The notes under the pieces: model-generated | The model's database searches: none | The model's input: the letters and a program-made list of their open reading frames with translations, nothing else | What the model was told of the DNA's origin: nothing | Position numbers and translations under genes: made by a program | Shown: in pieces, positions 19,485 to 28,724 of the stretch | Numbering within the stretch: position 1 is the stretch's first letter | Layout of the letters: each line of letters begins with the position of its first letter | NCBI GenBank assembly: GCA_002706685.1 | Contig: PALV01000022.1 | Span: 1 to 64,000, forward strand | Direction of reading: 5' to 3' | DNA: 64,000 nt | Source: Gammaproteobacteria bacterium | Lineage (GTDB): Bacteria; Pseudomonadota; Gammaproteobacteria; Pseudomonadales; Pseudohongiellaceae

Positions 19485-20619
19485 ACTCCACCGAGCTGTA
19501 GCTGGTGGTGTAGGCGCCGGTCGAGAACCAGTACATACGATCGCCGGTCGCCAGGTTCAGAGGCAGCTCGTACTTGTACTGCTCGTACATGATGTCAGCA
19601 CTGTCGCAGGTAGGGCCGGCGATAATCACTTCTTCGGCCTCACCACCTTTCTCGGTATAAATCGGGAACTTGATGGCTTCGTCAAGCGTCTCGATCAGCC
19701 CGGAGAACTTGCCGACATCGGTAAAGATCCAGCGGTGCAGGGCAGTGTGCGACTTGCGTGAAATCAGCACCACTTCAGACACCAGAATACCCGAGTTGGA
19801 GATCAGTGAACGACCTGGCTCCAGAATGATTTCCGGGAACTCATCACCAAAGTCTTCGGTAATAAAACGGGTAATTTCTTCGGCGTAGGTGGGCAGCGTG
19901 TTTGCCCGCATGATGTAGTTGGCCGGGAAACCACCGCCAAGGTTGATCATCTTCAGCACGATGCCATCTTCTTCGCGCAGACGCTCGAAGATCACTTTGA
20001 CCTTGGCAATTGCCGCGTCCCAGACACCGATGTCGCGCTGCTGCGAACCGACGTGGAAGGAAATGCCATAGGGCTCAAGACCCAGCTCGCGGGCCAGGAT
20101 CAACAGATCGATGGCCATGTCGGTATGACAGCCAAACTTGCGTGACAATGGCCAGTCGGCGGTATGGCTGCCTTCGGTCAGGATGCGGACGTATACCCGC
20201 GAGCCTGGAGCGGCGCGCGCGATGTTGCGCAGGTCAGCTTCCGAGTCAGTGGCGTACATGCGTACACCTTTCTCGTAGAAGTATCGGATGTCTTTGCTTT
20301 TCTTGATGGTGTTGCCGTAGCTGCAACGGTCTGCCGACACGCCCAGGTTCAGCAGCTTGTCCAGCTCGTAAATGGACGCCACGTCAAAGTTGGAACCCTT
20401 GTCACGCAGCAGCGTCAGGATCTCGGGGGCCGGATTCGCCTTGACCGCGTAATAAACCGAAGCGTAAGGGAAAAACTCACATAAAGTGTCGTAATGCTCA
20501 CTGATCGTTTGCAGGTCAATCACCACAAAGGGTGTTTCCTTGGTGTCAGCCAGTGCTTTCATGCGCTGGAATGTTTCGGGCGGGTAAAAATCGACAACTT
20601 TGGTGAGTTCAGTGCTCAT
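19447..20619 (-). CDS. ornithine/lysine decarboxylase (alanine-racemase-fold PLP enzyme)
   Basis: 390-residue group IV PLP decarboxylase of the eukaryotic-ODC type, making putrescine and/or cadaverine. The PLP lysine is in YAVKANPAPEIL (about 50-61), followed by HVGSQQ, the phosphate-binding LGGGFPANY, EPGRSL and the catalytic-cysteine segment GPTCDSADIMYEQY. It ends in EFNGFPPLRSYFV, so it is complete. The ATG at 20619 is preceded by AAGGAG at rather long spacing; an 18-residue upstream extension lacks a start signal. Lysine versus ornithine preference cannot be decided by eye; bifunctional bacterial enzymes exist. Confidence 0.9.
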   Translation of the reverse strand: MSTELTKVVDFYPPETFQRMKALADTKETPFVVIDLQTISEHYDTLCEFFPYASVYYAVKANPAPEILTLLRDKGSNFDVASIYELDKLLNLGVSADRCSYGNTIKKSKDIRYFYEKGVRMYATDSEADLRNIARAAPGSRVYVRILTEGSHTADWPLSRKFGCHTDMAIDLLILARELGLEPYGISFHVGSQQRDIGVWDAAIAKVKVIFERLREEDGIVLKMINLGGGFPANYIMRANTLPTYAEEITRFITEDFGDEFPEIILEPGRSLISNSGILVSEVVLISRKSHTALHRWIFTDVGKFSGLIETLDEAIKFPIYTEKGGEAEEVIIAGPTCDSADIMYEQYKYELPLNLATGDRMYWFSTGAYTTSYSSVEFNGFPPLRSYFV

Positions 20620-20663
20620 GCTGGGTTCATTCTCCTTCAGCCGTGGCAGGGGTGATGCCGGGC

Positions 20664-20692
20664 ATTGTAGCAAAGGCCACTCAGCGGTAAAA
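20664..20692 (-). promoter_or_regulatory. candidate promoter of the decarboxylase gene
   Basis: On the minus strand TTTTAC (20692-20687), a 17-bp spacer and TACAAT (20669-20664) lie about 45 bp before the start codon. The -10 box is good, the -35 box is moderate. Confidence 0.5.
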
Positions 20693-20819
20693 CGCCGATT
20701 TTAGATATCCCCAAAATTGGGCTGTTTTTAATGGGTCAAAGCCGTATCATGCACTAATGTGTTGTCTTGTGCACAGTGTGGCGCAGAACAAGAATAATGA
20801 GTACATGGAGTGAGTTAGT

Positions 20820-21758
20820 ATGGCTCTGATCGATCGTTTGGGGCGCTGGCTGTGGAAGCGTCAGGGCAGCCATCGACAGTGGTACAGGCCACTGTTCAAG
20901 CGGCTGTCGCGCCGCGCTGATGCTGATTATCCGTTTCAGGCAGATTTTTTCGGGCTGCGTTACGATGGCAACCTGAACAACAACATCGACTATGCAGTTT
21001 ACTATTTTGGTGCATTCGAGAAACCGGTCCTGTTTTTCCTGCGTGATACCTTGACCAGCCTGGTACCCGAGGGTGACCGCTGTTTTATAGATATCGGCGC
21101 CAATGTCGGTCAGCATACGCTCTTCATGTCCAACCACGCCTGTCGCGTGCATGCTTTCGAGCCCTACCCGCCGGTGCGCGATGTGCTGGTATCGCGGGTT
21201 CTGAAAAATAACATTGAAAACGTGGCTATCCATCCGGTCGGGCTCAGCGATGCTAACGCCTCGCTGCCATTTTATGCACCGACCGGGCGCAACAAGGGTA
21301 TCGGCTCTTTTGACCAGAGCTCGGTCGCCAAGGGCAACCAGCCGATTGGTGAGCTGCAGCTGGTGAAAGGGGATGACTTTCTGGAAACGCTGGAACTGGA
21401 AAAAATCCACCTGATCAAGATGGATGTGGAGGGTTTCGAGAAGCCAGCACTGCGGGGGCTGTCACAAACGCTGGCACAGCACCGCCCCGTGGTCGTGTTT
21501 GAACTGACCTACGATGGTGAGCTGTCCTTCAAATCCATGGAGGATGTTCTGGAGACACTGCCTGCTGACTACGAGCTGTATGCCTTTGTGAGTCGTGATG
21601 CCAACGGGCGGCGGGCGAGATCGCGTAATGCGCGTGCTCGGGTGACTGGTGAGTATCAGCTTGCGCCCGTGACCGAGTGGCGCTCGACAGGACAGGACGA
21701 TCTGGTCGCCGTGCCCGCGGAAAGCCGTGAGGTACTGGCTGGGGTGCTCAACCGGTAA
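20820..21758 (+). CDS. FkbM-family SAM-dependent methyltransferase
   Basis: 312-residue methyltransferase. The SAM-binding motif I is CFIDIGANVGQHTLFMS (about 82-98), followed by HAFEPYPPVRDVL (motif II), NVAIHPVGLSD and the late FkbM motif IKMDVEGFEKPALRGL. Family members O-methylate sugars or small molecules, often in surface polysaccharide synthesis, but no glycan gene lies nearby and the substrate is unknown. A GGAG ribosome site precedes the ATG. Monocistronic, closed by the terminator it shares with ppdK. Confidence 0.87.
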   Translation: MALIDRLGRWLWKRQGSHRQWYRPLFKRLSRRADADYPFQADFFGLRYDGNLNNNIDYAVYYFGAFEKPVLFFLRDTLTSLVPEGDRCFIDIGANVGQHTLFMSNHACRVHAFEPYPPVRDVLVSRVLKNNIENVAIHPVGLSDANASLPFYAPTGRNKGIGSFDQSSVAKGNQPIGELQLVKGDDFLETLELEKIHLIKMDVEGFEKPALRGLSQTLAQHRPVVVFELTYDGELSFKSMEDVLETLPADYELYAFVSRDANGRRARSRNARARVTGEYQLAPVTEWRSTGQDDLVAVPAESREVLAGVLNR

Positions 21759-21813
21759 AGCATCTGAACCATCTTTCAGTCAGCCGCTTTCACCCACCCG
21801 GGATTCAGATGTA

Positions 21814-21849
21814 AAAAGGGCCGACCTGCTTAAGCGGGTCGGCCCTTTC
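21814..21849. terminator. bidirectional terminator between FkbM gene and ppdK
   Basis: AAAGGGCCGACC pairs perfectly with GGTCGGCCCTTT (12 bp) around a short loop. A-rich sequence on one side and T-rich on the other let it stop transcripts from both convergent genes. Confidence 0.85.
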
Positions 21850-21868
21850 TGTTTGGCCGTTTGGCGAC

Positions 21869-24601
21869 TTACGCGGAGCGCAGTGCCGCCTGCGCCGCAG
21901 CCAGACGGGCGATCGGTACACGGGGTGGTGAACAGCTGACGTAGTTCAATCCCAGATTGTGGCAGAAATCGATCGAGTCCGGATCGCCGGCGTGCTCACC
22001 GCAGATACCCAGCTTCAGGTCTTTGCGTGTCTTGAGTCCGTTGGCGACAGCAAACTGCATCAATTTGCCCACGCCGGTCTTGTCGAGGCTGGCAAACGGG
22101 TTCTTGGAGTAGATTTCCTTTTGCTGGTACTCGTCGTAGAACATGCCCATGTCGTCGCGGCTCAGGCCCAGCGTGGTCTGAGTCAGGTCGTTGGTGCCAA
22201 AGCTGAAGAATTCGGCGTGTTCGGCAATTTCGTCTGCCGTGATCGCGGCACGTGGTACTTCGACCATGGTGCCAACCATGTACTTGATCTTGATACCTTT
22301 TTTCTTCATCACTTCGTCAGCGACACGACGCACGATGGACAGCTGGTCGGCCAGCTCTGCCTTGAAGCCTACCAGCGGGATCATGATCTCCGGGTGAACT
22401 TCGATGGCGTTTTTGCCAGTGCTTATTTCGGCGACGGCTTCGAATATTGCCTGCACCTGCATTTCGGTAATTTCCGGATACAGGATACCCAGACGACAGC
22501 CGCGGCAGCCCAGCATGGGGTTTTCTTCATGCAGCGCCTTGATGCGGTCAATTACAAATTCCAGTGGCAGACCCAGTTTGTCGGCCAGCTGACGGCGCAC
22601 TGCGTCATCCTGTGGCAGGAACTCGTGCAGTGGTGGATCCAGCAGACGGATGGTCACAGGACGGCCAGCCATGGCCTTGAACAGGCCCACGAAGTCTTTT
22701 TTCTGCATTGGCAGCAGTTTCTTCAGCGCTTCACGGCGCTGCACGCCATCGACAGCCAGAATCATCTGGCGCATATCATCGATGCGGCTGCCTTCAAAGA
22801 ACATGTGCTCCGTGCGGCACAGACCAATACCTTCGGCGCCGAAGGCTACGGCCTGCTGTGCCATGGCGGGCGTATCGGCATTGGTGCGGATACGCAGGCG
22901 ACGATATTTGTCAGACCAGTCCATGACCGTCTGGAACAGCTCATAGGTGTAGCTTTGAGAGGGCTTCAGGGTGCCTTCCAGAACACGCTTGACCTCGGAG
23001 TCCGCGCTTTCGATCAGGCCCTTGTAAACGGAGCCAGTGGTGCCGTTGATGGAGATGTAGTCACCTTCCTTCAGCACGATACCGTTGGCAGTCAGCGTTT
23101 TCTTTTCGTAGTTGATGGTGATGTCACCGGCACCACAGACGCAGACTTTACCCAGCTGGCGGGCAACCAGCGCCGCGTGCGAGGATACGCCGCCGCGGGT
23201 GGTCAGAATGCCCTGGGAGTGCAGCATACCCTTGAGGTCATCCGGGGAAGTCTCGGATCGGCACAGGATAACTTTGTTGCCTTTGCGGGCTTCGACTTCA
23301 GCCTGTGCGGCAGTGAAGGCGATGCGACCGGTGGCGGCACCAGGACCCGCTGGCAGGCCCTTGCAGATTAACTGCGCGGCTTTTTGTGCTTTTTCGTCGA
23401 ACACCGGTACCAGCAGGGTATCAACCGACTCGGCCGGGATTTTCAGCAGTGCGGTTTTCTGGTCGATCAGCTTTTCTTTGTTCATTTCCACGGCGATACG
23501 AATCGCAGCCAGGCCCGTGCGCTTGCCGTTGCGGGTCTGCAGAATGAACAGGCGGCCATTTTCGATGGTAAATTCGAAGTCCTGCATATCCTTGAAGTGT
23601 TTCTCCAGGCGTGCACGGACTTTCTCCAGGTCGGCAAAATTCTTGGGCAGCTCCTGGGCCATGGCGGCGATGGCCTTGGGTGTGCGGACACCGGCAACTA
23701 CGTCTTCGCCCTGGGCATTGGTCAGGTATTCGCCGTAAAACACTTTCTCGCCAGTCGCCGGGTCGCGCGTAAAGGCCACGCCAGTGCCACTGTCGTCGCC
23801 GGCATTACCGAACACCATGGCCTGTACGTTAACAGCCGTGCCCCATTCTGCCGGAATGCCGTATTGCTGACGGTAGAGAATCGCGCGGTCATTTTTCCAT
23901 GAGCCGAAAACGGCGCCCACCGCGCCCCACAGCTGCTCATAGACATCCTGCGGGAAGCTCTTGCCAGTCTGTTTGCTGATCAGCAGCTTGTAGCGCTCAA
24001 CCAGCTGCTTCAGTTCGTCGGCAGTCAGCTCATTGTCCAGCTCTTTGCCGAGCGACTTTTTAAGGTCGTCCAGCAGGGCGTGGAAAGGATCTTCGGATTC
24101 TTCATTGGCTGCCTGGACACCCATGACAACATCGCCATACATCTGAATGAAGCGGCGGTAGCAGTCCCATGCAAAGCGTGGGTTGCCGGAGATGTTGGAC
24201 AGACCTTCGACGGTTTCGTCGTTCAGACCCAGGTTCAGGATGGTGTCCATCATGCCGGGCATGGAGTCGCGGGCGCCTGAGCGGACAGATACCAGCAGCG
24301 GGTTGTCGCGACTGCCGAATTCACGCTTCATCTGCTTTTCGACCAGATTGATGGCGTTTTTAACGTCTTTGCTCAGCGTCTTGGGGTAGCTGCGCTCGTG
24401 AGCATAAAAATAGGTGCAGACCTCTGTGCTGATGGTGAAGCCGGGTGGAACGGGCAGGCCAATGGCGGCCATTTCCGCCAGATTGGCGCCTTTGCCGCCG
24501 AGCAGCTCGCGCATTTTGGCATTGCCGTCTGTCTGGCTACCGAAGTTGAAGACGTATTGAGTGGTTTTTTTGGTTTTGCTGGTATCAGATGTCTGTTTCA
24601 T
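21869..24601 (-). CDS. ppdK: pyruvate, phosphate dikinase
   Basis: 910-residue enzyme interconverting pyruvate + ATP + Pi and phosphoenolpyruvate + AMP + PPi, allowing reversible PEP/pyruvate exchange. The N-terminal ATP-grasp domain begins [20 protein letters not shown]. The central phosphohistidine domain holds [18 protein letters not shown] (catalytic His about residue 471). The C-terminal TIM barrel has [33 protein letters not shown] and the catalytic cysteine in [10 protein letters not shown]. Length is normal for a bacterial PPDK. GGGAAAC precedes the ATG. About 190 bp upstream lies a HexR-type palindrome, fitting control of a glycolysis/gluconeogenesis step. Confidence 0.96.
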   Translation of the reverse strand: MKQTSDTSKTKKTTQYVFNFGSQTDGNAKMRELLGGKGANLAEMAAIGLPVPPGFTISTEVCTYFYAHERSYPKTLSKDVKNAINLVEKQMKREFGSRDNPLLVSVRSGARDSMPGMMDTILNLGLNDETVEGLSNISGNPRFAWDCYRRFIQMYGDVVMGVQAANEESEDPFHALLDDLKKSLGKELDNELTADELKQLVERYKLLISKQTGKSFPQDVYEQLWGAVGAVFGSWKNDRAILYRQQYGIPAEWGTAVNVQAMVFGNAGDDSGTGVAFTRDPATGEKVFYGEYLTNAQGEDVVAGVRTPKAIAAMAQELPKNFADLEKVRARLEKHFKDMQDFEFTIENGRLFILQTRNGKRTGLAAIRIAVEMNKEKLIDQKTALLKIPAESVDTLLVPVFDEKAQKAAQLICKGLPAGPGAATGRIAFTAAQAEVEARKGNKVILCRSETSPDDLKGMLHSQGILTTRGGVSSHAALVARQLGKVCVCGAGDITINYEKKTLTANGIVLKEGDYISINGTTGSVYKGLIESADSEVKRVLEGTLKPSQSYTYELFQTVMDWSDKYRRLRIRTNADTPAMAQQAVAFGAEGIGLCRTEHMFFEGSRIDDMRQMILAVDGVQRREALKKLLPMQKKDFVGLFKAMAGRPVTIRLLDPPLHEFLPQDDAVRRQLADKLGLPLEFVIDRIKALHEENPMLGCRGCRLGILYPEITEMQVQAIFEAVAEISTGKNAIEVHPEIMIPLVGFKAELADQLSIVRRVADEVMKKKGIKIKYMVGTMVEVPRAAITADEIAEHAEFFSFGTNDLTQTTLGLSRDDMGMFYDEYQQKEIYSKNPFASLDKTGVGKLMQFAVANGLKTRKDLKLGICGEHAGDPDSIDFCHNLGLNYVSCSPPRVPIARLAAAQAALRSA

Positions 24602-24791
24602 GTTTCCCGGATTCTTAGTCAGCAGTTGGAGTCTCAGCAGTTGCTAATCAGAGGTGTGCCATCCATGTCGGCAAGGTGCGGAAGAATATAGTAATTAACC
24701 GCTAAAATCCAGCGCACAGTCCACACAGTTGCGTTGAAATTGCAGACAACTGTCGTTAACTGGCAGGGATTTCTCAGTATCTGCAGGATTG

Positions 24792-24806
24792 TGTAGTAAT
24801 ACTACA
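24792..24806. promoter_or_regulatory. HexR-type operator upstream of ppdK
   Basis: TGTAGTA-A-TACTACA is a perfect 15-bp palindrome with 7-bp arms. It fits at every position the consensus I recall for the RpiR-family central carbon regulators (TGTARTWWWAYTACA for HexR; RccR sites are similar). It lies 190 bp upstream of the ppdK start, far enough to act as an activator site. The palindrome is seen; the regulator is inferred. Confidence 0.6.
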
Positions 24807-24886
24807 TAATGAGCCGGTTTCAATTGAACAAGTGTTCTGCTGCAGAGCCCTGACTGTCAGGCCCTGCAGCGGGCGTGTTGCGTGAA

Positions 24887-25651
24887 TTATTCTTTATCAG
24901 GTTTGTTGCCAGTCATGCGATTAAGGGATTCCAGCAGGTTCATCGGTAGCGGGAATACAATAGTTGAATTTTGTTCGCCGGCAATTTCTGTCAATGTCTG
25001 CAAATAACGCAGTTGAATTGATTCTGGCTGCGAGGCCAGCTGGCGGGCAGCTTCAACCAGTTTCTGTGAGGCTTCGAACTCGCCGGCCGCGTGAATGACC
25101 TTGGCGCGCCGGGAGCGTTCTGCCTCTGCCTGCTGGGCAATGGCGCGGATCATGCTCTCATCTATATCTACATGCTTGATTTCGACATTGGACACCTTGA
25201 TGCCCCAGTCGTCTGTCTGCTGGTCCAGAATGTCCTGAATGTCGGCATTCATGCGTTCGCGCTCGGACAGCAGTTCATCCAGCTCATGCTGGCCCAGCAC
25301 GGAACGCAGTGTGGTCTGGGCCAGCTGGCCGGTGGCCTCCATGAAATCTTCAACGTTGATGATGGCTTTCTGGGGATCGGTCACCCGAAAATACAGTACC
25401 GCATTGACCTTGACGGAGACGTTGTCGCGCGTGATCAGATCCTGTGATGGGATGTCCCAGACGGCTGTGCGAAGACTGACTTTTTCCATCTGCTGAATGA
25501 TGGGGATGACCATGATCAGGCCCGGGCCTTTGACCTTGTGATAACGGCCGAGCATAAAGATCACGCCGCGCTCGTACTCCTTGAGAATGCGGAAGGTGCT
25601 GAAAAGCAGGCCGAGAAAAATGGCAATGAGTGCCATGCTGAATACTTCCAT
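24887..25651 (-). CDS. slipin (SPFH/stomatin/prohibitin-family membrane protein)
   Basis: 254-residue SPFH protein anchored by one N-terminal helix (about 5-22). The family stretch [21 protein letters not shown] is followed by [20 protein letters not shown] and a coiled-coil region with [22 protein letters not shown] (residues about 172-193, quoted in part). Such proteins oligomerise in the membrane and are substrates or partners of NfeD-type proteases. AGGAGG lies eight bases before the ATG at 25651. It follows the NfeD gene by 12 bp, the classic operon pair, thought to act in membrane quality control or microdomain organisation. Confidence 0.9.
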   Translation of the reverse strand: MEVFSMALIAIFLGLLFSTFRILKEYERGVIFMLGRYHKVKGPGLIMVIPIIQQMEKVSLRTAVWDIPSQDLITRDNVSVKVNAVLYFRVTDPQKAIINVEDFMEATGQLAQTTLRSVLGQHELDELLSERERMNADIQDILDQQTDDWGIKVSNVEIKHVDIDESMIRAIAQQAEAERSRRAKVIHAAGEFEASQKLVEAARQLASQPESIQLRYLQTLTEIAGEQNSTIVFPLPMNLLESLNRMTGNKPDKE

Positions 25652-25663
25652 GATGATGCCTCC

Positions 25664-27031
25664 TTAATGCTGGTTCGAATGTGTGTCGTTGGGCGCTGCC
25701 TGCGCCGCACTGACGTGTAGTGTTAGTCCGTCAACGTGGTCAATCTGCAGTTGATCTCCCTTTCGCACAGGTGTTCTGCTGACCGCCTGCCATATTTCAC
25801 CGTGAAGCTGGACGTGTCCTCGTGTCTCGAAATCTTCGCGGGCAATGGCTAATGCGCCGGTCATTGCTTCCACGCCAGTGGTTACTTTTGCGTTACGCGC
25901 CTTGAGGGCGGCACCGAGTACAAAAACGACCAGCGCGCCGGTGCTTACAGTGATTGCCGCCACCAGTGACAGCGATATCTGCCAGGCCGGGTCATTGGTG
26001 TCCATCAGCATGACGGAGCCCAGCGCAAAAGCAATCACTCCCCCAACCCCAGCCACACCGAAGGTGGGTGTAATAACCTCGAAGGCCATCATGGCGATCC
26101 CGATCACGATCAGTGCCAGCCCCGCGTAACTGATCGGCAGCAGTTGCAGGGCGTAGGCACCGACCAGCAGGCTGATGATGCCAATGGTGCCAGCGATGCC
26201 GCCACCAGGGTTGTAGAACTCCAGTATCAGGCCGTAGACACCGACCATCAGCAGGATATAGGCAATGTTGGGATTGGTGATAATGCTGAGGAAGTCGTAT
26301 CGCCAGTTTGTATGGATTGTCTCGACTGCTGCGTCCTGCGTGTTCAGAGTGATCTGGCCGGCTTCAGTTTCGATATTTCGACCGTCCAGTTGTGCGAGCA
26401 GTTGCTGCTGGTCATCGGCAACCAGGTTGATTACGCCCAGTTGCAGCGCTTCGGTGGCGCTGATGTTTGCTGCGTCGGTCACCGTCTGGCGAGCCCAGTC
26501 CACATTGCGGCCACGTAATTCGGCGAGACCTTCCAGGTAGGCAGCTGCATCGTTGATTATTTTATCGTCCAGGTCTTCTCCCGAGCCGCCGGCAGAGACT
26601 GGCGTGGAAGAACCGACATTGGTCGCATTACTCATTGCAGCGACGTGGCTGGCCATCAGAATATAGGTGCCCGCACTGGCAGCCCGCGCGCCGGATGGCG
26701 CCACCCAGGTGGCCACCGGGACCGGTGATGCGAGAATCGCGCTGACCATGTCGCGCATGGCCGCATCCAGTCCTCCGGGAGTGTTTAGCTGTATGATCAG
26801 CAGTTGCGAGTTGCTTTCTGCCGCCTGGTCGATGGCGCGGATAATATGGTCTGCGCTGGCTGGGCCGACGGGCCCGTCCAGAGCAACCTGAATGATGCTT
26901 GCCCGGACACTGGTATCCTGAGCGTTGACAGGTTCGACTTCAGCAAAAACGGCAACAAGGGCCAGAATTGCCACTGAAGTGGCCAGCCAGTGAAATATTC
27001 GGGCAGGATTGCGTGTCATGGTTCGCAGCAT
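25664..27031 (-). CDS. NfeD-family membrane-bound serine protease
   Basis: 455-residue long-form NfeD. A signal or anchor sequence (about 12-37, ending VNA-Q) is followed by a periplasmic ClpP-class protease domain with the nucleophile Ser119 in SGARAASAGTY and a likely Lys157 as general base. Four to five transmembrane helices (about 240-370) and a C-terminal OB-fold NfeD domain (about 385-445, with GHVQLHGEIWQAVS) complete it. The known archaeal homologue cleaves stomatin near its C terminus, and the slipin gene follows directly. GGAGGAG precedes the ATG at 27031. Confidence 0.9.
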   Translation of the reverse strand: MLRTMTRNPARIFHWLATSVAILALVAVFAEVEPVNAQDTSVRASIIQVALDGPVGPASADHIIRAIDQAAESNSQLLIIQLNTPGGLDAAMRDMVSAILASPVPVATWVAPSGARAASAGTYILMASHVAAMSNATNVGSSTPVSAGGSGEDLDDKIINDAAAYLEGLAELRGRNVDWARQTVTDAANISATEALQLGVINLVADDQQQLLAQLDGRNIETEAGQITLNTQDAAVETIHTNWRYDFLSIITNPNIAYILLMVGVYGLILEFYNPGGGIAGTIGIISLLVGAYALQLLPISYAGLALIVIGIAMMAFEVITPTFGVAGVGGVIAFALGSVMLMDTNDPAWQISLSLVAAITVSTGALVVFVLGAALKARNAKVTTGVEAMTGALAIAREDFETRGHVQLHGEIWQAVSRTPVRKGDQLQIDHVDGLTLHVSAAQAAPNDTHSNQH

Positions 27032-27220
27032 CAGCTCCTCCGCCGACCTTGCCTGAAAACACAGATTAATGATTGGCCTTCAGCGGCCGATATATATTGT
27101 GTAGAGCCATCATACGCGTGGCTGAAGGGCAAGTCGACACGGGGCTGGTGACATGTCTACCATACCCGGAAACGCTTGATTGACAAGGGATGTAGCAAAA
27201 TTACAGAGCGTATACTCGAC

Positions 27221-27235
27221 ACACTTTGTTGCAAA
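27221..27235 (+). promoter_or_regulatory. shared upstream element, copy 1
   Basis: ACACTTTGTTGCAAA occurs here and again at 30807-30821, in front of the first and third copper monooxygenase-like genes. In both places it ends 16 bp before the predicted -35 box. It contains the inverted repeat TTTG-TTG-CAAA. An activator site is a reasonable guess; the regulator is unknown. Confidence 0.5.
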
Positions 27236-27251
27236 AATGCAGTGGCAATCG

Positions 27252-27280
27252 TTGTACTACCGGAAAAAGTTGGTTTAGCA
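27252..27280 (+). promoter_or_regulatory. candidate promoter of copper monooxygenase-like gene 1
   Basis: TTGTAC (27252-27257), a 17-bp spacer and TTAGCA (27275-27280). The -10 box is poor, which fits dependence on an activator at the adjacent shared element. Confidence 0.4.
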
Positions 27281-27453
27281 TCATCGCCAATGCTTAACAC
27301 TGTAACCGATGCAGTTTGCAGAATTAAGACAGTCGTGACGACTGATCACAAGAGCAAGAAAGAACGTATTGTGTAAGACAGTATGGCGGAAGATGTTGGC
27401 GGGAATGGTCCCGACAGACGTGCAACCGCTTAAACCTGCGGGAGGAATTCCTT

Positions 27454-28413
27454 ATGAAAAAATTCACGATGACAGCATTGGCTGCGGCAGCAGCTGCAGT
27501 CAGCTTCCAGGCTTATGCCCAGGACGGCGTTGATCCGCTGACCCAGGTTGAGCCAGTAACTGCCGAGTGGTTCCACGACGGATCAGAGCCGGACTACGTT
27601 GTTGACGTACCTAGCTTCACCGTTCCTGCCACTGGCGTGATCGACTACATCGACTCTGTAATCCCGCTGGAATTCGGCGAAGACAAGTGGGTGAAAGCTG
27701 TTCAGTTCATCCCAGGTGACAAGCGCGTTCTTCACCACCTGCTGTCCTACGTTGTTGCTGATACGCCTGACGCTGGCGACGGCATGCTGGACGAGACTGT
27801 AAACGACCCACGTCGCGAATTCCTGGAAGGCTACGCGCCTGGTAAGGAATATGCCACCGAGTTCCCTGAGAACACTGGTATCTACGTGCCTGAAGGTTCA
27901 GCTCTGCGCATGAGCATTCACTACACTTCATTCGGCCAGGAAACTACTGACAGCACCCGTGTTGGTCTGTGGTTCGCTGACGAAAACAATGAGCCAGAGT
28001 ATCAGTACCACACGTACTCAGTGGCCACTCCGATGAATCAGATCCAGATTCCTGCGGGTGCCATGGAGCACGAGTCTGCTGCGACTCACGTGTTCGAAGA
28101 TGAGATCACTCTGTACGGTTTCCGTGCTCACATGCACTACCGTGGCAAGTCCATGGCAGCACGTGTGATCTATCCGGACAACTCTGAAGAAGAGATCATC
28201 AACATCCCTAACTACAACTTTGCGTGGCAGCCAACTTACCGCATGGATGAGCCAATGGTTCTGCCTGCTGGTTCTCGCGTAGTGGTTGAAGGCCTGTTCG
28301 ACAACTCTCAGTACAACACTGGTGTACCGGATCCAACCGTGGATGCCATGGGTGGTCTGCAGAGCTGGGAAGAAATGTTCATTGGTTACTTCTCTTACAC
28401 CACCAACGACTAA
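27454..28413 (+). CDS. periplasmic copper type II monooxygenase-like protein, paralogue 1
   Basis: 319-residue exported protein with a Sec signal peptide ending YAQ-D (about residue 23). It shows the full copper-ligand pattern of peptidylglycine alpha-hydroxylating monooxygenase and dopamine beta-monooxygenase: His94-His95 (VLHHLL) and His156 (SIHYTSFG) for the first copper, His226-x-His228 (FRAHMHYRG) and Met308 (WEEMFIGYF) for the second. Spacings (62, 70, 80) resemble those of the animal enzymes. It probably hydroxylates a small molecule using O2; the substrate is unknown. GGGAGGAAT gives a strong ribosome site, and codon use (GTT, GCT, GGT, CGT, CTG) resembles ribosomal protein genes, suggesting high expression. 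Own promoter and terminator. Confidence 0.8.
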   Translation: MKKFTMTALAAAAAAVSFQAYAQDGVDPLTQVEPVTAEWFHDGSEPDYVVDVPSFTVPATGVIDYIDSVIPLEFGEDKWVKAVQFIPGDKRVLHHLLSYVVADTPDAGDGMLDETVNDPRREFLEGYAPGKEYATEFPENTGIYVPEGSALRMSIHYTSFGQETTDSTRVGLWFADENNEPEYQYHTYSVATPMNQIQIPAGAMEHESAATHVFEDEITLYGFRAHMHYRGKSMAARVIYPDNSEEEIINIPNYNFAWQPTYRMDEPMVLPAGSRVVVEGLFDNSQYNTGVPDPTVDAMGGLQSWEEMFIGYFSYTTND

Positions 28414-28456
28414 GTTGGCAGTAGCAAGTAACTGATAGAGCAGCACAACAACACCA

Positions 28457-28488
28457 GGGGCTGCTTCCCTGAGAAGCGGCCCCTTTTG
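28457..28488 (+). terminator. terminator of copper monooxygenase-like gene 1
   Basis: GGGGC (28457-28461) pairs with GCCCC (28479-28483), and GCTT/AAGC extends the stem inward. CTTTTGTTT follows. The same hairpin design recurs after paralogue 3. Confidence 0.8.
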
Positions 28489-28670
28489 TTTGTCAGTCTT
28501 ATCTGGTTTTGCGCGGGCGACGTGAATCTGAATAGCGCCTCAAGTTTGCGCCAGATTAAGATTCGGACAGGCAAACTGTAGTATCCTTGCCTATCTGCAA
28601 TCCTGTAGTATTGTGACCAATAAGTTATCAAAACAATAATATGTTGCAGGGCGTTTCGTTAGTGACGTAT

Positions 28671-28699
28671 TTGACGCAAGTGTTCCGCAGAAATATCCA
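28671..28699 (+). promoter_or_regulatory. candidate promoter of the redoxin-cytochrome gene
   Basis: TTGACG (28671-28676), a 17-bp spacer and TATCCA (28694-28699), 25 bp before the start codon. A good -35 with a mediocre -10. Confidence 0.4.
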
Positions 28700-28724
28700 G
28701 AGAGAGAATGAGGGTTAGTTCACC

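Larger units (their letters stand above)
27032..27453. other. 422-bp divergent intergenic region, NfeD / first copper monooxygenase-like gene
   Basis: No gene is credible here; a 66-codon open frame at 27176-27376 has no ribosome site and no recognisable protein. Within the region lie the shared element at 27221-27235 and a candidate promoter at 27252-27280, leaving a leader of about 165 nt before the strong ribosome site GGGAGGAAT of the gene at 27454. Confidence 0.6.
28414..28724. other. 311-bp intergenic region between paralogue 1 and the redoxin-cytochrome gene
   Basis: Holds the terminator of the upstream gene (28457-28488) and a candidate promoter for the next one (28671-28699). The AT-rich stretch between (about 28560-28660) shows no gene and no recognised regulatory motif. 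Confidence 0.6.

Noticed and set aside
21959..23371. 470-codon open frame opposite ppdK
   Set aside because: It is the antisense of a highly conserved enzyme; codon bias of the sense gene creates a long open antisense frame. No start signal and no recognisable domain.
27176..27376. 66-codon open frame before the first copper monooxygenase-like gene
   Set aside because: No ribosome site and no protein-like composition, and it covers the predicted promoter and shared element; treated as chance.
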